A stretch of 64,000 nt of DNA from Limnanthes douglasii subsp. nivea (Eukaryota; Streptophyta; Magnoliopsida; Brassicales; Limnanthaceae): positions 80,460,273 through 80,524,272 of the forward strand of contig JAUPFV010000003.1 in the NCBI GenBank assembly GCA_036936605.1. Direction: 5' to 3'. Below are positions 51,987 through 63,158 of this stretch, one piece after another. Each line of letters opens with the position of its first letter. Positions within the stretch are counted from its first letter, which is position 1. The translations under genes were made by a program, and so were the position numbers. A model generated the notes under the pieces. The model saw only the letters and a list, made by a program, of their open reading frames with translations, was not told the DNA's origin and ran no database searches.

Positions 51987-54586
51987 ATGCCCAAATCACG
52001 GGTTTGTATTTTTAAATATGGTCACCAAACCGCAATTGTGCCTTTCACGGAGTTTGAAAGCTTTCAAAATATCCAAGCTTATGTGGAGAACACATGAGAG
52101 TAGCTTGTCACAGGTGACTACCTAATTACCTACTCCTACGGGGATCATAATAATTGTTTCTTTAACAACCAGAAGGATTTTGTTGGGTTGGCTTTATATC
52201 TTGATTTGGAGCGTTTAAAACGGGTTAGTTTTCTCATAGAACAACACGTCTTCGATAAGGGTTCTGGTCATAAGTGTTTTGGTGGAAAAAGTTCTAGTGA
52301 TAAGAGCTCTAGTGGTAAGGATTGTGGTGTAAAGCGTAAAGAGCGTAGCTTGAGTTTGGGAGAACCATCTCCTGATCAACTAGTTAGCAGGGAGAGTAGT
52401 AACGGTTTAGTTAATTCTGAGCAGAGCAAAAAAATAACTTGTTATTGTTGGTTGGGCTGGTGCTATTACAGGAGTGGGTCAAGCTTTTGAAGAAGGTGCT
52501 GCAGGTCTCAGGTTATCTTTGTGCAAGTTTGCTTTAGAGCATGTTTTTGCTTTCAAATACCTTCACAACACAGCAACCAAGATCACTGCTTATTGTGAAA
52601 ATAAGTTCACAAGCGGGTGCAAATGGAGGCTTTATGCATCCATTGATTCCAGCACCGGCTTGATGACAATCAAGAAGTATGTTCCGCACCATACTTGCAG
52701 TCGCGTTTTCTCCCAGAAGTATAAGCGGCACAGGAATTTGACATCAGATTTGATTGTAGGGGAAATTCAGGATTCTCTCCGGACTTGTCATTCGTTGATA
52801 GCCAAAACCATACAATCGACTGTCAAACAAGATTACGGTCTTGAGATCTCTTACAGTTTGTCATGGAATGCTTTATAGAAGGCTAGGAAGGGAGTTTTCG
52901 GAGATAGTTCAAGTTCTTTTAGTTTACTAAGCGGATACTTCAAACGATTGAAGAGCCGGGATATTACTTCAGACTGCCAGTTGGAGTTATCAACTGGAAA
53001 CCGATTCAAGCGTTGTTTTGTAGCATTCGGTTCGTCCCTTCAGGGTTTTCATTCATGTCGTTCAATGTTGTTTGTCGATGGAACCCACTTATATGGCAAG
53101 TATAAGGGTACCTTGCTTACTGTCGTAGCAAAGGACGGCAACAACGGTTAGTTACATTTAACTAGTTAATCTGAATGTGTTATGATGTTTTTGTTTGAAA
53201 TTATTGTGCAACAGTTCGCAGCCGAGGCTGCGAATTAAGAAGTGTTGTTTAAGTGATGACATTTTGCAATAGAGGATGCGAATTACGCGATAAAATTTTT
53301 GGTAACAGTTCGCATCCTAGATATGCACACCATTGTTGTTGGAATCTCGATATTTCAGAATGATTCGCATTCGAGGCTGCAAATTAGGCAGTGTTTGAAC
53401 TGTGATTAATTCGCAGCTTATGCTTGTACACAGTTCGCAGCGTGCATTTTGAGAACAAATATCAAGACAGCATGCGAAATGTATACATTTTTTAAACGTT
53501 TAAGTACTGTTTATAGTGTTCATTTGATCTGTCTTTTTCCAGGACTATTCCATGTTGCTATTGGTATAGTTAGTATTGAAGATTGGGACAATTGGATGTG
53601 GTTTTTGGGGTGTTTGAAACAATATTTGTTGGATCGCCAGATCACATTTATTTCAGACCGTCATTCTGGTATCGTTAATGGTGTTTCTGTCTTGTATCCA
53701 AACTGCTATCATGCGTACTGTTATTTCCATCTCATGCAGAATTTGAAAGCAAAACTAGAACATACTAACAGAGAGTATAAAAAAAAGGATGTGGAGTTTC
53801 TTCCATCGTCTTGCTTATGCTCCCAGTCGAGAGCTTTTTAAAGATATACTAACAGGTTTTCTATGCGAAGGTGGTGAGATAATAAGTGATTTTCTTGCAA
53901 ATTTACCCCCGGAAAAGTATGCGCAGGCTTACGTAAAAGGGAAGCGATACGGCTCTATGGCTTCTGTTGCAGCAGAATCGTTTAACAGTCAGATCAAAAA
54001 ATATTGCGGCCTACCAATTGTTAAGTTTATTGACTTGATTTGAGTCTTTCTTATGACTCAAGTTTTACGAAGATACGAAGAGGGTCTCAGCTGGAGTACT
54101 AATTTGGTCCCCGAGTATGAAAAGAAGCTAAAGCAAAATATTGACATGTGCCGAACTTGGGTAGTATGTAAGTCGTCTACCGCCATGTTCGAAGTGGATT
54201 CGAATCCTGTGGTTGTTGTTAATCTGTTGGATTTCAAATGTTCTTGTGGATCATGGCAACAAGAGTGTTTTTCATGTTCTCACGCTTTAGCGGCAATACA
54301 ATATACTGACCAAGATCCATTTACCGTAATAGAGCCCTTCTTTACGGTTAATAATTACAAGGAAAGTTACTCTTTCAGCATACCAGCTATAACGGATTTC
54401 GGGGAAGGGTCCAGCGCTAACGATCCTTCGTTTGTTGAAGTTCTGCCTCCGAACGTTAAGAGACGCTCCGGAAGGCCTAAGAAAAAACGAATCCCTTCTA
54501 GAGGAGAAATCTCAACCAAGCAGTTGAGGTGTGGCCGTTGTTAGAAATCAGGCCATAACAGGAGGACTTGTGATGTTCCACTTTAA
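51987..54586 (+). pseudogene. MULE (MuDR-type) transposase, MULE-2 copy
   Basis: Exon 1 is 51987-53146, the intron 53147-53542 (GTTAGT...TTTTTCCAG), and exon 2 runs to TAA 54584. Domains match the MULE-1 copy. The DNA-binding part has ENKFTSGCKWRLYAS and HHTC. Catalytic Asp lies in VDGTH (53077) and in SDRHSG (53656), and Glu in AAESFN (53975). The SWIM finger CSCGSWQQECFSCSHAL is near 54240-54290. The C-terminal knuckle CGRC-stop-KSGHNRRTC is at 54530-54570. Breaks are TGA at codon 37 (52095) and TAG two codons on, a frameshift near 52445, TAG at 52876, a frameshift in an A8 run near 53780, TGA at 54041 and TAG at 54542. Catalytic residues are retained. Confidence 0.9.
53147..53542 (+). other. 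intron of MULE-2 transposase
   Basis: It has the same position and phase as in MULE-1 (between the Gly and Leu of NNG-LF). It contains about ten TTCGCA/TGCGAA words, some as inverted pairs (CAGTTCGCAGCCGAGGCTGC then GAATT). Confidence 0.8.
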
Positions 54587-55424
54587 GCAAAATCCATGTT
54601 GTGGACAATTCTCATTGGCCACATTTATTTGTAATACTGTTATTGTGTCGTACAACAAATTAAACATTTTTACATTTTTGTGTTTGTAATGCTTTTATTA
54701 GAGTAAAGAAATTTAAGTGCTTTGAGTTGCATGCAATTCGCATCCAGTATTGCGAATTGTGTACAATATGTTGATATCATGTTGCAAACATCTATCAGGT
54801 TAGGATGCGAATTGTGTATAATTTCATCAGGATGCGTATCGTTAGTAAAATCATGTCAAACAATTATCAGTATTTTATGCTGTGAATTGTGTTGACCTAT
54901 AATGTAATGCCTTTTCAAACAAATATCAGGACTCGTATTTGCATACGATTCGCATGATATGATGCAAATTATGACCAGAACATATATCAGGACTCCTGGC
55001 TACTTGTGTAAAGAGATATGATGCGAATGGAGAACAACCAGAAGTCCTGATATTTGGTCACATGTTAAGCTGTGAAGCGTGCTTTGATAAAAATACGAGG
55101 ACATTCAGTGGGTTGCAAATCGCATGGTAAGATGCGAATTGCATGAAAATCAGTAATATTGAAAACAAGTAATATATCAGCTTACGATATGAATTATTTG
55201 CAAGTTGTAATTGGATGTGAATTGTTTATATGATTAAAAGTCTGTAAACAAATTGGATTACAAAAAAAGAGGATTACGGTCTTCATGCACTAACAAATGT
55301 TTACACAGATCACTACAACCTATTAGTGTTAGTTAGTTGCATTCCAAAAAAAGAAAAAAAAAGCCAACTCTATCAATCATCAGTAGAGGATTCTTCACCA
55401 TCTTTCTCATCTGTGTGCTGATCA
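54587..55424. other. motif-rich spacer of MULE-2
   Basis: No gene was seen. Many TTCGCAT / ATGCGAATT words occur near 54735, 54755, 54805, 54945, 55020 and 55120. Confidence 0.55.
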
Positions 55425-55838
55425 TCAGCATTTTCGCTCTTCCTCTTCCTCTTCCTCTTTGTTATCTACGTCCATCATGTATAAAAAATTTATCCTTGAT
55501 GGACCGGCTTCGTCTTCCCTCTTCCTTTTGTTGTTTGGAACCTCTGTCGTCTGAAATTCCATCTCTGCTGGCTGAGGTACAACAGCAACCATTGGAACCT
55601 CTTCTAGCTGAGGTTCAGCATCAACCATTAGAACAACTTCCACTGGTTGAGAGTCAGCAGAGTAGTAGTCATCATATATGTCTAAATCAAAGACAGATAC
55701 TAGGCTGTTTAGTGGTGATGCTGGCATGATCAGGTCATCGCTCCAGTTAACGGTTAAGGATGACCAGGAGTCACCCAGAGAACCAAGCGAACCAGAGTAT
55801 TAGTATGAGGTGGTGGTTGTGGTGGTGGAAAAAGACAT
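55425..55838 (-). pseudogene. small acidic protein of MULE-2, one stop
   Basis: From ATG 55838 (MSFSTTTTTTSY) a single TAA is followed in frame by SGSLGSLGDSWSSLTVNWSD, then VFDLDIYDDYYSADSQP and a Pro/Glu/Val-rich part. A basic NNKRKRED patch and a short Glu run (NKEEEEEEERKC) end it at 55425. Like the MULE-1 ORF at 7692-8093 it starts Ser/Trp/Tyr-rich, has a Lys/Arg patch and ends in Glu, sits at the same place and strand, and has a TATA box upstream. Sequence identity is low; homology is inferred from position. Confidence 0.55.
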
Positions 55839-55918
55839 GACTGTTTGAATTTGAAGAGAACAATAAGTGTTTTAAAAAAAATAGAGTTTAAAATAAAATT
55901 AGCCTCTGGTTACTAGTG

Positions 55919-55929
55919 TTATTTATAAG
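55919..55929 (-). promoter_or_regulatory. TATA box of MULE-2 acidic ORF
   Basis: CTTATAAATAA on the minus strand is about 85 bases before ATG 55838. Confidence 0.58.
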
Positions 55930-56399
55930 GAAAGAAGGTAATCATTACATAGCCTCCATGTCCAATCAGCAATTAATAGGTTCTGGACCTCTAGTGATTA
56001 GATTGTTTTTTGCGTGCTCAATGCAGTAAACGTTTACCAAGGCATACGCCATAGCCTGCCCGTATTCTTGAACGATATATTTTGAAGTATTTATTTTATA
56101 CCAGGCTGCAAACTGTTTGTTAATATGATATACCAAGAGGTGCTGCGAACTGTTTAGTGATTCGTAAGCATCTATCAGGTTAGGATGCGAATTGTTTGGT
56201 GAGGATCATTTTTTAAGATATAGGATTGCTGCGAAATGCTTGGTGGGAATAAGATATCAGGTTAGAATGCGAACTATTCGATAAGAAATATGTTCTACAA
56301 AAAATATGCACACAAAAAATGTAATTGTAAAGATATGCACACCAAAAAACTACAATCAATGTATTTACACTAGAAAATTACAATCAATGTTTTACTTCG
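55930..56399. other. motif-rich spacer of MULE-2
   Basis: There is no ORF. GCTGCGAACTG, GGATGCGAATTG, GCTGCGAAATG and AATGCGAACTA words occur at about 56110-56275. Confidence 0.5.
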
Positions 56400-58773
56400 A
56401 ATCACCCATACGTCATGGTGTCTTTGTCATTCAATAAGAAATCAAACATTTCTGCTCTGAAGGCAGTGACCATATCTTTAGCGTGTTTTATCTGCACATA
56501 TTTATGCTGGATAATATCTCTGGCATATTTGTAGACAAAAATACCACAGTCCAGGGTGCCGTGTTTTTGTTGTGGAATTTTTTTTTCATTTTTCACCTTC
56601 CACCCTATCCTTGAAGTAGGAAGGAATCCTTTGTCCACCAAATATTTGATCTAGTTATAATAATTAGTGTTAGGAACCAACACAAAAACTTAAATAGTTG
56701 TTACCACACAATTCGCATTGTAGGTTGCGAATTGTGTGACAACCAATCTAACATGGACATGTCAAGCAATTGGCACCCTATGCTGCGAATTGTTTGATAT
56801 CCAATCCATTTTGTCTGCAAGCATTTCGCAACCTATTTTATTGAAATATGCATCATCCAAAATGATTTGCATCATATGCTGAGAAATGTGTTATGGATAC
56901 GCTGCGAAATACAACTGATTTGCTCACATTTCGCAGCATATCTCGATCACAGTTCGCAACATGTATTGATCATGTATAATTAAAAATGTGTTTAAACATA
57001 AGTGTATAGCTGGGAATATTACAAGTTTTGTAGGTGTCCTTGTGGTGTTGTCTATGGCTTTCAGTTTAGCCAGAAGTGGGTTGTAGTTTGTTATCGACCT
57101 GTCGTCGACGTCAATGACGAGCAACGTCCAATGGTTTATCTGGTCTTTTGTCTCGGTGCATATTGGAATCATGATGATGTTGGGGTTTTTAGGCGCATTG
57201 ATAAAAGCTGCGTCTACCAAATTAGTTACTTCCCAGCCTGATTCCAATTGATGCTGCATCCAAGCGAGAGTACATTACAATGAGAACATTTTCTGAAACT
57301 TTGAAATTTACCTTAGCTAAACTTATCGTAGTCATGCCCGAAATCAGTACGGTGTCATGTTAGACTCCTTTAGCTTTATTGCATGGAACTTTGAAGTGTG
57401 CTTCTTCAAGCATCTTTCGAATACAAGCGTCGATAACCTAAGAAATGAGTTGTTTATTTATGTTAAATATACAAGACATGTTTGAAACATTAAAAAGAGA
57501 ATTGGTTGAGAATTGGATACCTTTACGTCCAGCTCCAGGTCTAAAGGTAGTGCCATCGCGTCACTCGCTTGCACTCTAATTCCATATGTAAATTTGGACT
57601 CTGGTAACTGCCATACCACTGGATCAGGGGTGTCACTCTCGTAGGCTTTAACTAAATGTTTTTTGTGGTATTCTCCGACAGAGATACGGTCAGTTACTTT
57701 TGTTTTCTTTGGCCAGTCGCTGTATTTTACTTTTGGCAGTTCTCGTTCTATTATAATTATTTCTTCCTCTTCCTCTGCCACTGGAGGCTGTGTTGGTGTC
57801 AAGTAGAAGTGTGTCAGTCATTATAATGGTAACGACCCAAAATAGTTCGCATGCGAACTGTTTGGTTCCAACTAAATACATTTCAGAGAGTCTATCAGGG
57901 TAGCATGCGAACTGTTCGAGGTTCTACTCAACAGTTCGCATGCTACCTTGATATTCGTTTGTAACATTTAAAATAGACCCACGCAATTCTCATGTTATGA
58001 AGTGAAATCATTATAAGTAGCCCTTACCGCACGGTCAGCGACAACCAATGACGTTGACTTGTTCAGCATAGGATCTGGATCGTGTCGGCAGAGATCATTA
58101 AATTCATCCTCCGACATGTTCTCCAAAGACCGTTGTATTATAGAATCATAATATACACTATCAATTTCATTTAAAAATGTCTGTGAAACTTGAGTGTAAA
58201 TACCATCAACAAAAACATCGGGTAAACCTACTGTGTTATCGTTTGATTATGGAGCTTGCAGTTGATTTGTTACTGGTGTTACAGTTTCACGTTGGCTTAG
58301 CAATTCTGATTTTGTGCACACCACCGTTGGTCTTTGAGGTGCATCTCCATATGTGGTGTTATCTTCTAATGATGGTCCTTCCTGGCTGAGTAGTTCCATC
58401 TTTTCACAGGGATGGACATGTTCTGACTCTTGCAGCGCTATCTCTTGCGTTAGCTTTTATCTCTTTGCCAAGGTTATTTGTTGCTGTTGTTGTTCTTGTT
58501 GTCCTTGTTGTTCTTGTTGTTGTTGTTGTTGAACTTGTTTCTGTTATTGTTGTTGGTGGTGGTGTTGTTGTTGTTGTTGTTGCTGTTGTTGGTGTTGTTG
58601 TTGTTGTTCTTGTTGTTGTTCTTGTTCTTGTTCTTGTTCTTGTTGTTGTTGTTGTTGTTGTTGCTGTTGTTGTTATTGTTGTTGTTGAACTTGGTGTTGT
58701 TCGTGTTGAACTTATTGCTGCTACTGTTGTTGTTGGTGGTGTTGTTGTTGTTGTTGCTGGTGTTGAACTTGTT

Positions 58774-58804
<31 letters not shown>

Positions 58805-61567
58805 TTGTCTTTCGGTCTCCTGTTTCATACAAATTCCAAAATAAAAAGGTGGAATGGTTAAGCATACTATAATCAATAGTTGCGAACGATTCGCATGCTG
58901 ACCTGATATTTGTTTTATCCATCTCAAACAAATCGCAGCTCATCATGCGAATTGTAAAATAAACAACCAACTAAAATAATACACAATTCGCAATATATAA
59001 TGAGAATTGTTTGGACAAGAATACACAACAGTCGTGATATTTGTTTGATATCATCATATCATGTGATGCATTGTTTTGAATATGTATTCAACTGGAAAAC
59101 CCCGCTTACTGTTTTAATTAGATACACTGACTTTGTTTGAATATTTATACAACAGTAAATATTATTATAGAAACAATTTCATCACAACAAATAAATAATA
59201 TATTTGAATCTTAGTGAACTTTTAATCCACTTACATCTTCTAGGCTATCTGGTTTTGCCACTTCTTTCCCACGATCTTCTATCTCATTTGCACTGTGAAG
59301 TATGAGCTATTGGTCATTCGTAGGAGACTCGTGTCTTTCTTTCTCCGTCTGTGTCTCCGCGGTGTCCATGTCTGTGGACACCAACAACTCTCCGTGCATC
59401 ATTGCAGATGGTATGAATGGGTGAATGGTTTCCATCATCATCCCTCTCTTCTGGCAGTACTCAATCAGCATGGTGTTGATCAGCATCAGACACGGATGCC
59501 TGCAGTTCAGTGGATGTTGCTCTATCGGGAAATACTGGTACCTTCTCAACTAGTGGGTTTCCAATCTGGCAAATTGGCTGAGAGATAGCATTGTGGAGTT
59601 GTTGTGCTTCAAGATCCGTTATCTTTCGTTTCAATTCTTCCAGCTGGAAAAATGATACAAGACATTTTATAAACATATTAAGTGCTGATTATAGCGATTA
59701 TTTAAGGCTCAATTTCATACTTACTTCTCTGTCCTGTTTTTCTATCTTTCTCTCGTACTTGTTCTTGTCGGCATATGTCTTCAAACGCTTTGATTCAGCA
59801 ACAATTGTAGAGTTCTTTGGACTAGGTGCTCTGTGTTTGAGTACATAATCACCGATTGTTTCACTCATACTGGTTGTGCCCTCGTCGTCGGGCTCTTGCC
59901 TAGATTTGCCTATCGGTGGTGGTGGAATCGTTTTCTTGGGGAGTCTTGGTGGTGGAATCGTTGGCTCGGGGAGTGTTGGTTGTTTGGGTCTGGGAGATAT
60001 CACCTGATTCATTTCTTTCTGTTTCTGTGATGCTAGTCTCCTTTGTCTTGGTTTTGGTGTTGTGCTTTTCATCCTCTTTCTTGATCTTTCTTCTGGTGAA
60101 ATAGGTTCATCATCTGCATCTCCACTATCTGGTCGTTCTCCGAAAGCTTCGCTTTCAGCCTCGGTAAGAAGTAGTGGACCTTCCAAACCCTACCAACAGA
60201 GGCACATGTAAGTAAATAGATGCAAGTGGTTTGTTTTGAAAGTATGAGGGTGTAGACAAACAAATTGTTTTTTACAAACAGTTCGCATTATATGCTGCAA
60301 ATTGTGTGAATTTCTATCCATGTTATAGTTGCAAACAACTCGCATGCCGAGCTGCGAATTGTGTGTAAACAATATGTTGCGAACTGTGTGGAAACAATAA
60401 GCTGCGAAATGATTGATGCATTGTTCTAATATAACACCAATCAAAACGCATGATATGATGCGAACTGTTTGCAACCCCAATTCAATACCTATATAAAGCT
60501 CATACCTAGTCATCTTTCAGGTTGGGTATTCTAATGAGCAGTGCCACGGTTGTTGTTTGGCACTTTAATCCCAACCATTTGAAAAACCTTGGTATCAAGG
60601 TCGGCTTCACTACCTCGAGGCCGATTGTTGTGTGCTCCATGAAGAATGGCTGCATGGGGACAAATTTTATCATTTAGATGCTCTGTGCATAACTAATTTT
60701 TATTCTAATAGATCAGTCTTACAATTAGAAGGGCGACGCAACCGACGACTCGATCAGGTTTTTCAATTGCTAAGCAACTCCGGATAGACTGTCGAAGCTT
60801 GTACAATATTGATCCGGATCAGTCGTAACTGTTTATTTTGCTGAGGTCTTCAATATAATAAACTGTGCTCAAACCCAGGATATCTCCAGATACGGAGTAG
60901 AATAGGGTGGAGCACAAAAACAGTATCAACAGCCTCGCAACGTCTTCCAACTCATGCTCCCCCCCTTTGCTTATGACCTTCTCTATACCTGCCTGTAAAA
61001 CCAACGACAACATGTTATGTTAGAAAAGTACAGAATCCTGCTTTATAAGATGAAGTCGATTTTACACGTACATTTATAATGGCATTCGTTATTGTTTTAG
61101 TATTTGGCGGTCCTACTTTCCTGCCAGTTTTACCCATGAAGTATTTCTTTATCATCCTCGATTCGTCTTCCTCGTCGGGCGCGTATTTGTTGTGAAATGC
61201 TCCGGTTTTCGTTAACCGCATTTTCTCTGTGCCATGCTTCATCCCGAATATGACCTTCACATCGTTTTCGGTTAGCTTTACAAACTTTGAGCCAATACGG
61301 AAGGCGTCTCGATCGACAGAAAACCTCTCGACGAGATACTGAATGATACACTAGAATTTCTTCTTTGGTAGCTATGCCTCGTTACGGATATCGAAATCCG
61401 TTTTCAAAAGTATATAGAAGGGTGTGTTTCTTGCAGCTTCAATGTGGGCACGGGTAATACCCATCTCTTTAAGAAGTTTCAGAAGGCTCACCAACCCTGA
61501 TCTGTAATAGCTTGGTTTTTTGTCATACTTCGTGCACAAACACAAATCAGTTGGAGTGTCACACACC
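56400..61567 (-). pseudogene. Ulp1-type (C48) cysteine protease gene of MULE-2
   Basis: It matches the MULE-1 gene exon by exon. Exon 1 (about 61567-61070) has YYRSGLVSLL, TPFYILLKTDFDIRNEA and DVKVIFGMKHG. Exon 2 (from 60993) has ILFLCSTLFYSVSGDILG, YYIEDLSKINSYD. Exon 3 is 60650-60510. Basic/Pro-rich and coiled-coil exons follow at about 60189-59720 and 59645-59235. A Gln-rich exon covers about 58828-58050. Then come 57790-57520 (VWQLPESKFTYGIRVQASD), the protease exons with His in INHWTLLVID (57133) and Asn in NYNPLL (57082), and Cys in HGTLDCGIF (56548). The end is GYTMTDK reversed, near 56405. Breaks include TAG near 61353, a TAG/TAA-interrupted Gln tract, a stop near 57360 and a one-base A-run difference at the start codon. 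Confidence 0.82.
58470..58828 (-). repeat. (CAA/CAG)n polyglutamine-coding tract
   Basis: About 350 bases of CAA with CAG, CAC and GAA variants, in the Gln frame on the minus strand. At least four TAG/TAA codons interrupt it, each one base from CAG/CAA. The plus strand shows long Leu- or Val-rich ORFs only as a by-product. Confidence 0.92.
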
Positions 61568-62410
61568 TCGCATCACAAGCTGTGAACTTCATGTTTTATC
61601 AGTTAAAATGTCGCATGATTCGCATGACAAGCTGAGAATTACCTATATATGAGTAGAGTTTTTACAAGCAATTCGCATGCTGGCATGCGAATTGTTTGTA
61701 AATAAAAGCTGCGAAATACATGGCATAAACATTCAATCGAGTTGCGAATTGCTTGCATAATGGGTGATAAAGATGCGAACTGTACTACAGTGCACACGTA
61801 CAGGTTGCGAACTGTTCTATTTTTTACATGCATGTTGCAGGGATCTGGGAAATATTGAAACAACACCAAAATCAATAATCAACTACCTAATGCACATCTA
61901 ACATACATCATAGTTCTCAGGAAAGTATTAACATTACATGCAACCGAACTTTTACCCTGCGTTCGACGATAAACCCAGACCACTATCTTCTACGTCACTA
62001 AATACTTCATTCCGGTATAAAAAGCAATGCCTATCGTGAAATAACAGAAAATAGTGGTTCGAATTCATCAAAAACGCAAAAAAAGTACATTTTCCACAAT
62101 AATGCATACCTGTTTATTTCTAAACACTGTCCTATTCACCGACCGGAGACGACTTGACGGCAACTTTCTCGAACAGAAGGTGTTTACCCGTTGGACTGAG
62201 TAAAAGACGGTGACCGGTGCGATTCCGTTGAAGGTGCGAACGACGACTGATTTCGAACGGTGAGAAGCTGCAGAGGTTTTGGGTGAGAGAGAGAGAGAGA
62301 GAGAGTATCACGAAGTCGAACGGTTTCTGGTGGTTTCTAAAATTAGACGTGTTTGGGTTTGTTTAGGGTGATGGGAAGGTGGAAAAAAGTGGGTTTGAAT
62401 TGAAAAATTG
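61568..62410 (-). other. 5' leader region of MULE-2 Ulp1 gene
   Basis: TTCGCAT / ATGCGAA words cluster at 61615-61815. A (GA)n tract lies at 62285-62306. No ORF was recognised. Confidence 0.5.
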
Positions 62411-62530
62411 GTATATATAGTCGAGAGGTATTTTTGTCCAATTTTTTAGTCGAGGTACTAAGTAACACTTACGAAATTTGGGTAGTACCGGGTAATAAGA
62501 TACTTGAGTGGATATTTACCGGTACTTTTC
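62400..62530 (-). repeat. MULE-2 right TIR with TATA box
   Basis: The minus strand starts GAAAAGTACCGGTAAATATC. CTATATATAC at about 62411-62420 is a TATA box facing the Ulp1 gene. Confidence 0.75.
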
Positions 62531-62541
62531 TAAAAAAAATG

Positions 62542-62840
62542 TGATAATTTATTATATTACAAGATTGAAGGATAAAAAATAAAATGTCAATTATTTAAAT
62601 TAATAAAAAATATTTTTCATCCTACGATACCAGAATATAACAACTTATCATAATTGTTTATTATATATCAAATAGGGACAATGATCATTAAGGTACTAAT
62701 AAAAGAAAACTACAATTTAGATACATGCGAAAAGATTTGGTATTTTCAAAAGTAAATATCATTTAAAGTTATTATTATTCTTTTACGGTGTGTATTATAA
62801 GTTGATATCAGGATTTTTGTTTTAAACTAATAATATAACA
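62542..62840. other. AT-rich spacer with a partial foldback copy
   Basis: 62768-62820 (TTATTATTATTC...GTGTATTATAAGTTGATATC) repeats directly the inner part of the foldback arm at 62858-62911. No gene was seen. Confidence 0.5.
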
Positions 62841-63158
62841 ATATATATCATCAAAACTTATTATTATTATTCTCTAACAATGTGTATTATAAGTTAATAT
62901 CCGGATTTTTCTGAAGTACGACATAATTATGTTAATAATAATTTCAATTTCAGTTTCGTGTTCATTAGTGTAAACTTTATCCATTATACTTCATAGTTTA
63001 TTTTTGTAATGGATAAAGTTTACACTAAATGACCACCAAATTGAAATTGAAATTGAAACTATTGTTGACAAAACTATGTCATATTTTGGATAACTCCTCA
63101 TATTAACTTATAATACACATGGTAAGAGAATAATAATAATAAGTTTAATGATATATAT
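62841..63158. mobile_element. foldback/MITE-like element with about 150-bp inverted arms
   Basis: Arms 62841-62987 and 63006-63158 are reverse complements along most of their length (shared ATATATATCAT, TGTGTATTATAAGTTAATAT and AGTGTAAACTTTATCCATTA). A loop of about 18 bases separates them. It is non-coding. No clear target duplication was seen. Confidence 0.8.

Larger units (their letters stand above)
50593..62530. mobile_element. MULE-2: Mutator-like transposon with transposase, acidic ORF and Ulp1 protease gene
   Basis: It is about 11.9 kb, flanked by an identical 11-base TAAAAAAAATG (50582-50592 and 62531-62541), in the usual 9-11 bp range for this superfamily. The ends align without gaps over their first 32 bases (sharing CACTCAA-TAT). 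The inner TIRs share GTTACTTA-TACC-ACTC. Gene order matches MULE-1: transposase (+), acidic ORF (-), Ulp1 gene (-). Proteins are clearly homologous but far from identical, so this is a different subfamily, not a duplicate. All genes contain breaks. If the inner duplicate end is counted instead, the element starts at 50746. Confidence 0.85.

Noticed and set aside
58465..58872. Plus-strand Leu-rich and Val-rich ORFs that look membrane-like
   Set aside because: They are by-products of the (CAA)n tract read on the other strand. The Gln frame belongs to the spliced Ulp1 gene.
51410..61810. TTCGCAT...ATGCGAA inverted pairs as transcription terminators
   Set aside because: Stems are short, lack a T run, occur in introns as well as spacers, and bacterial-type terminators do not apply here.
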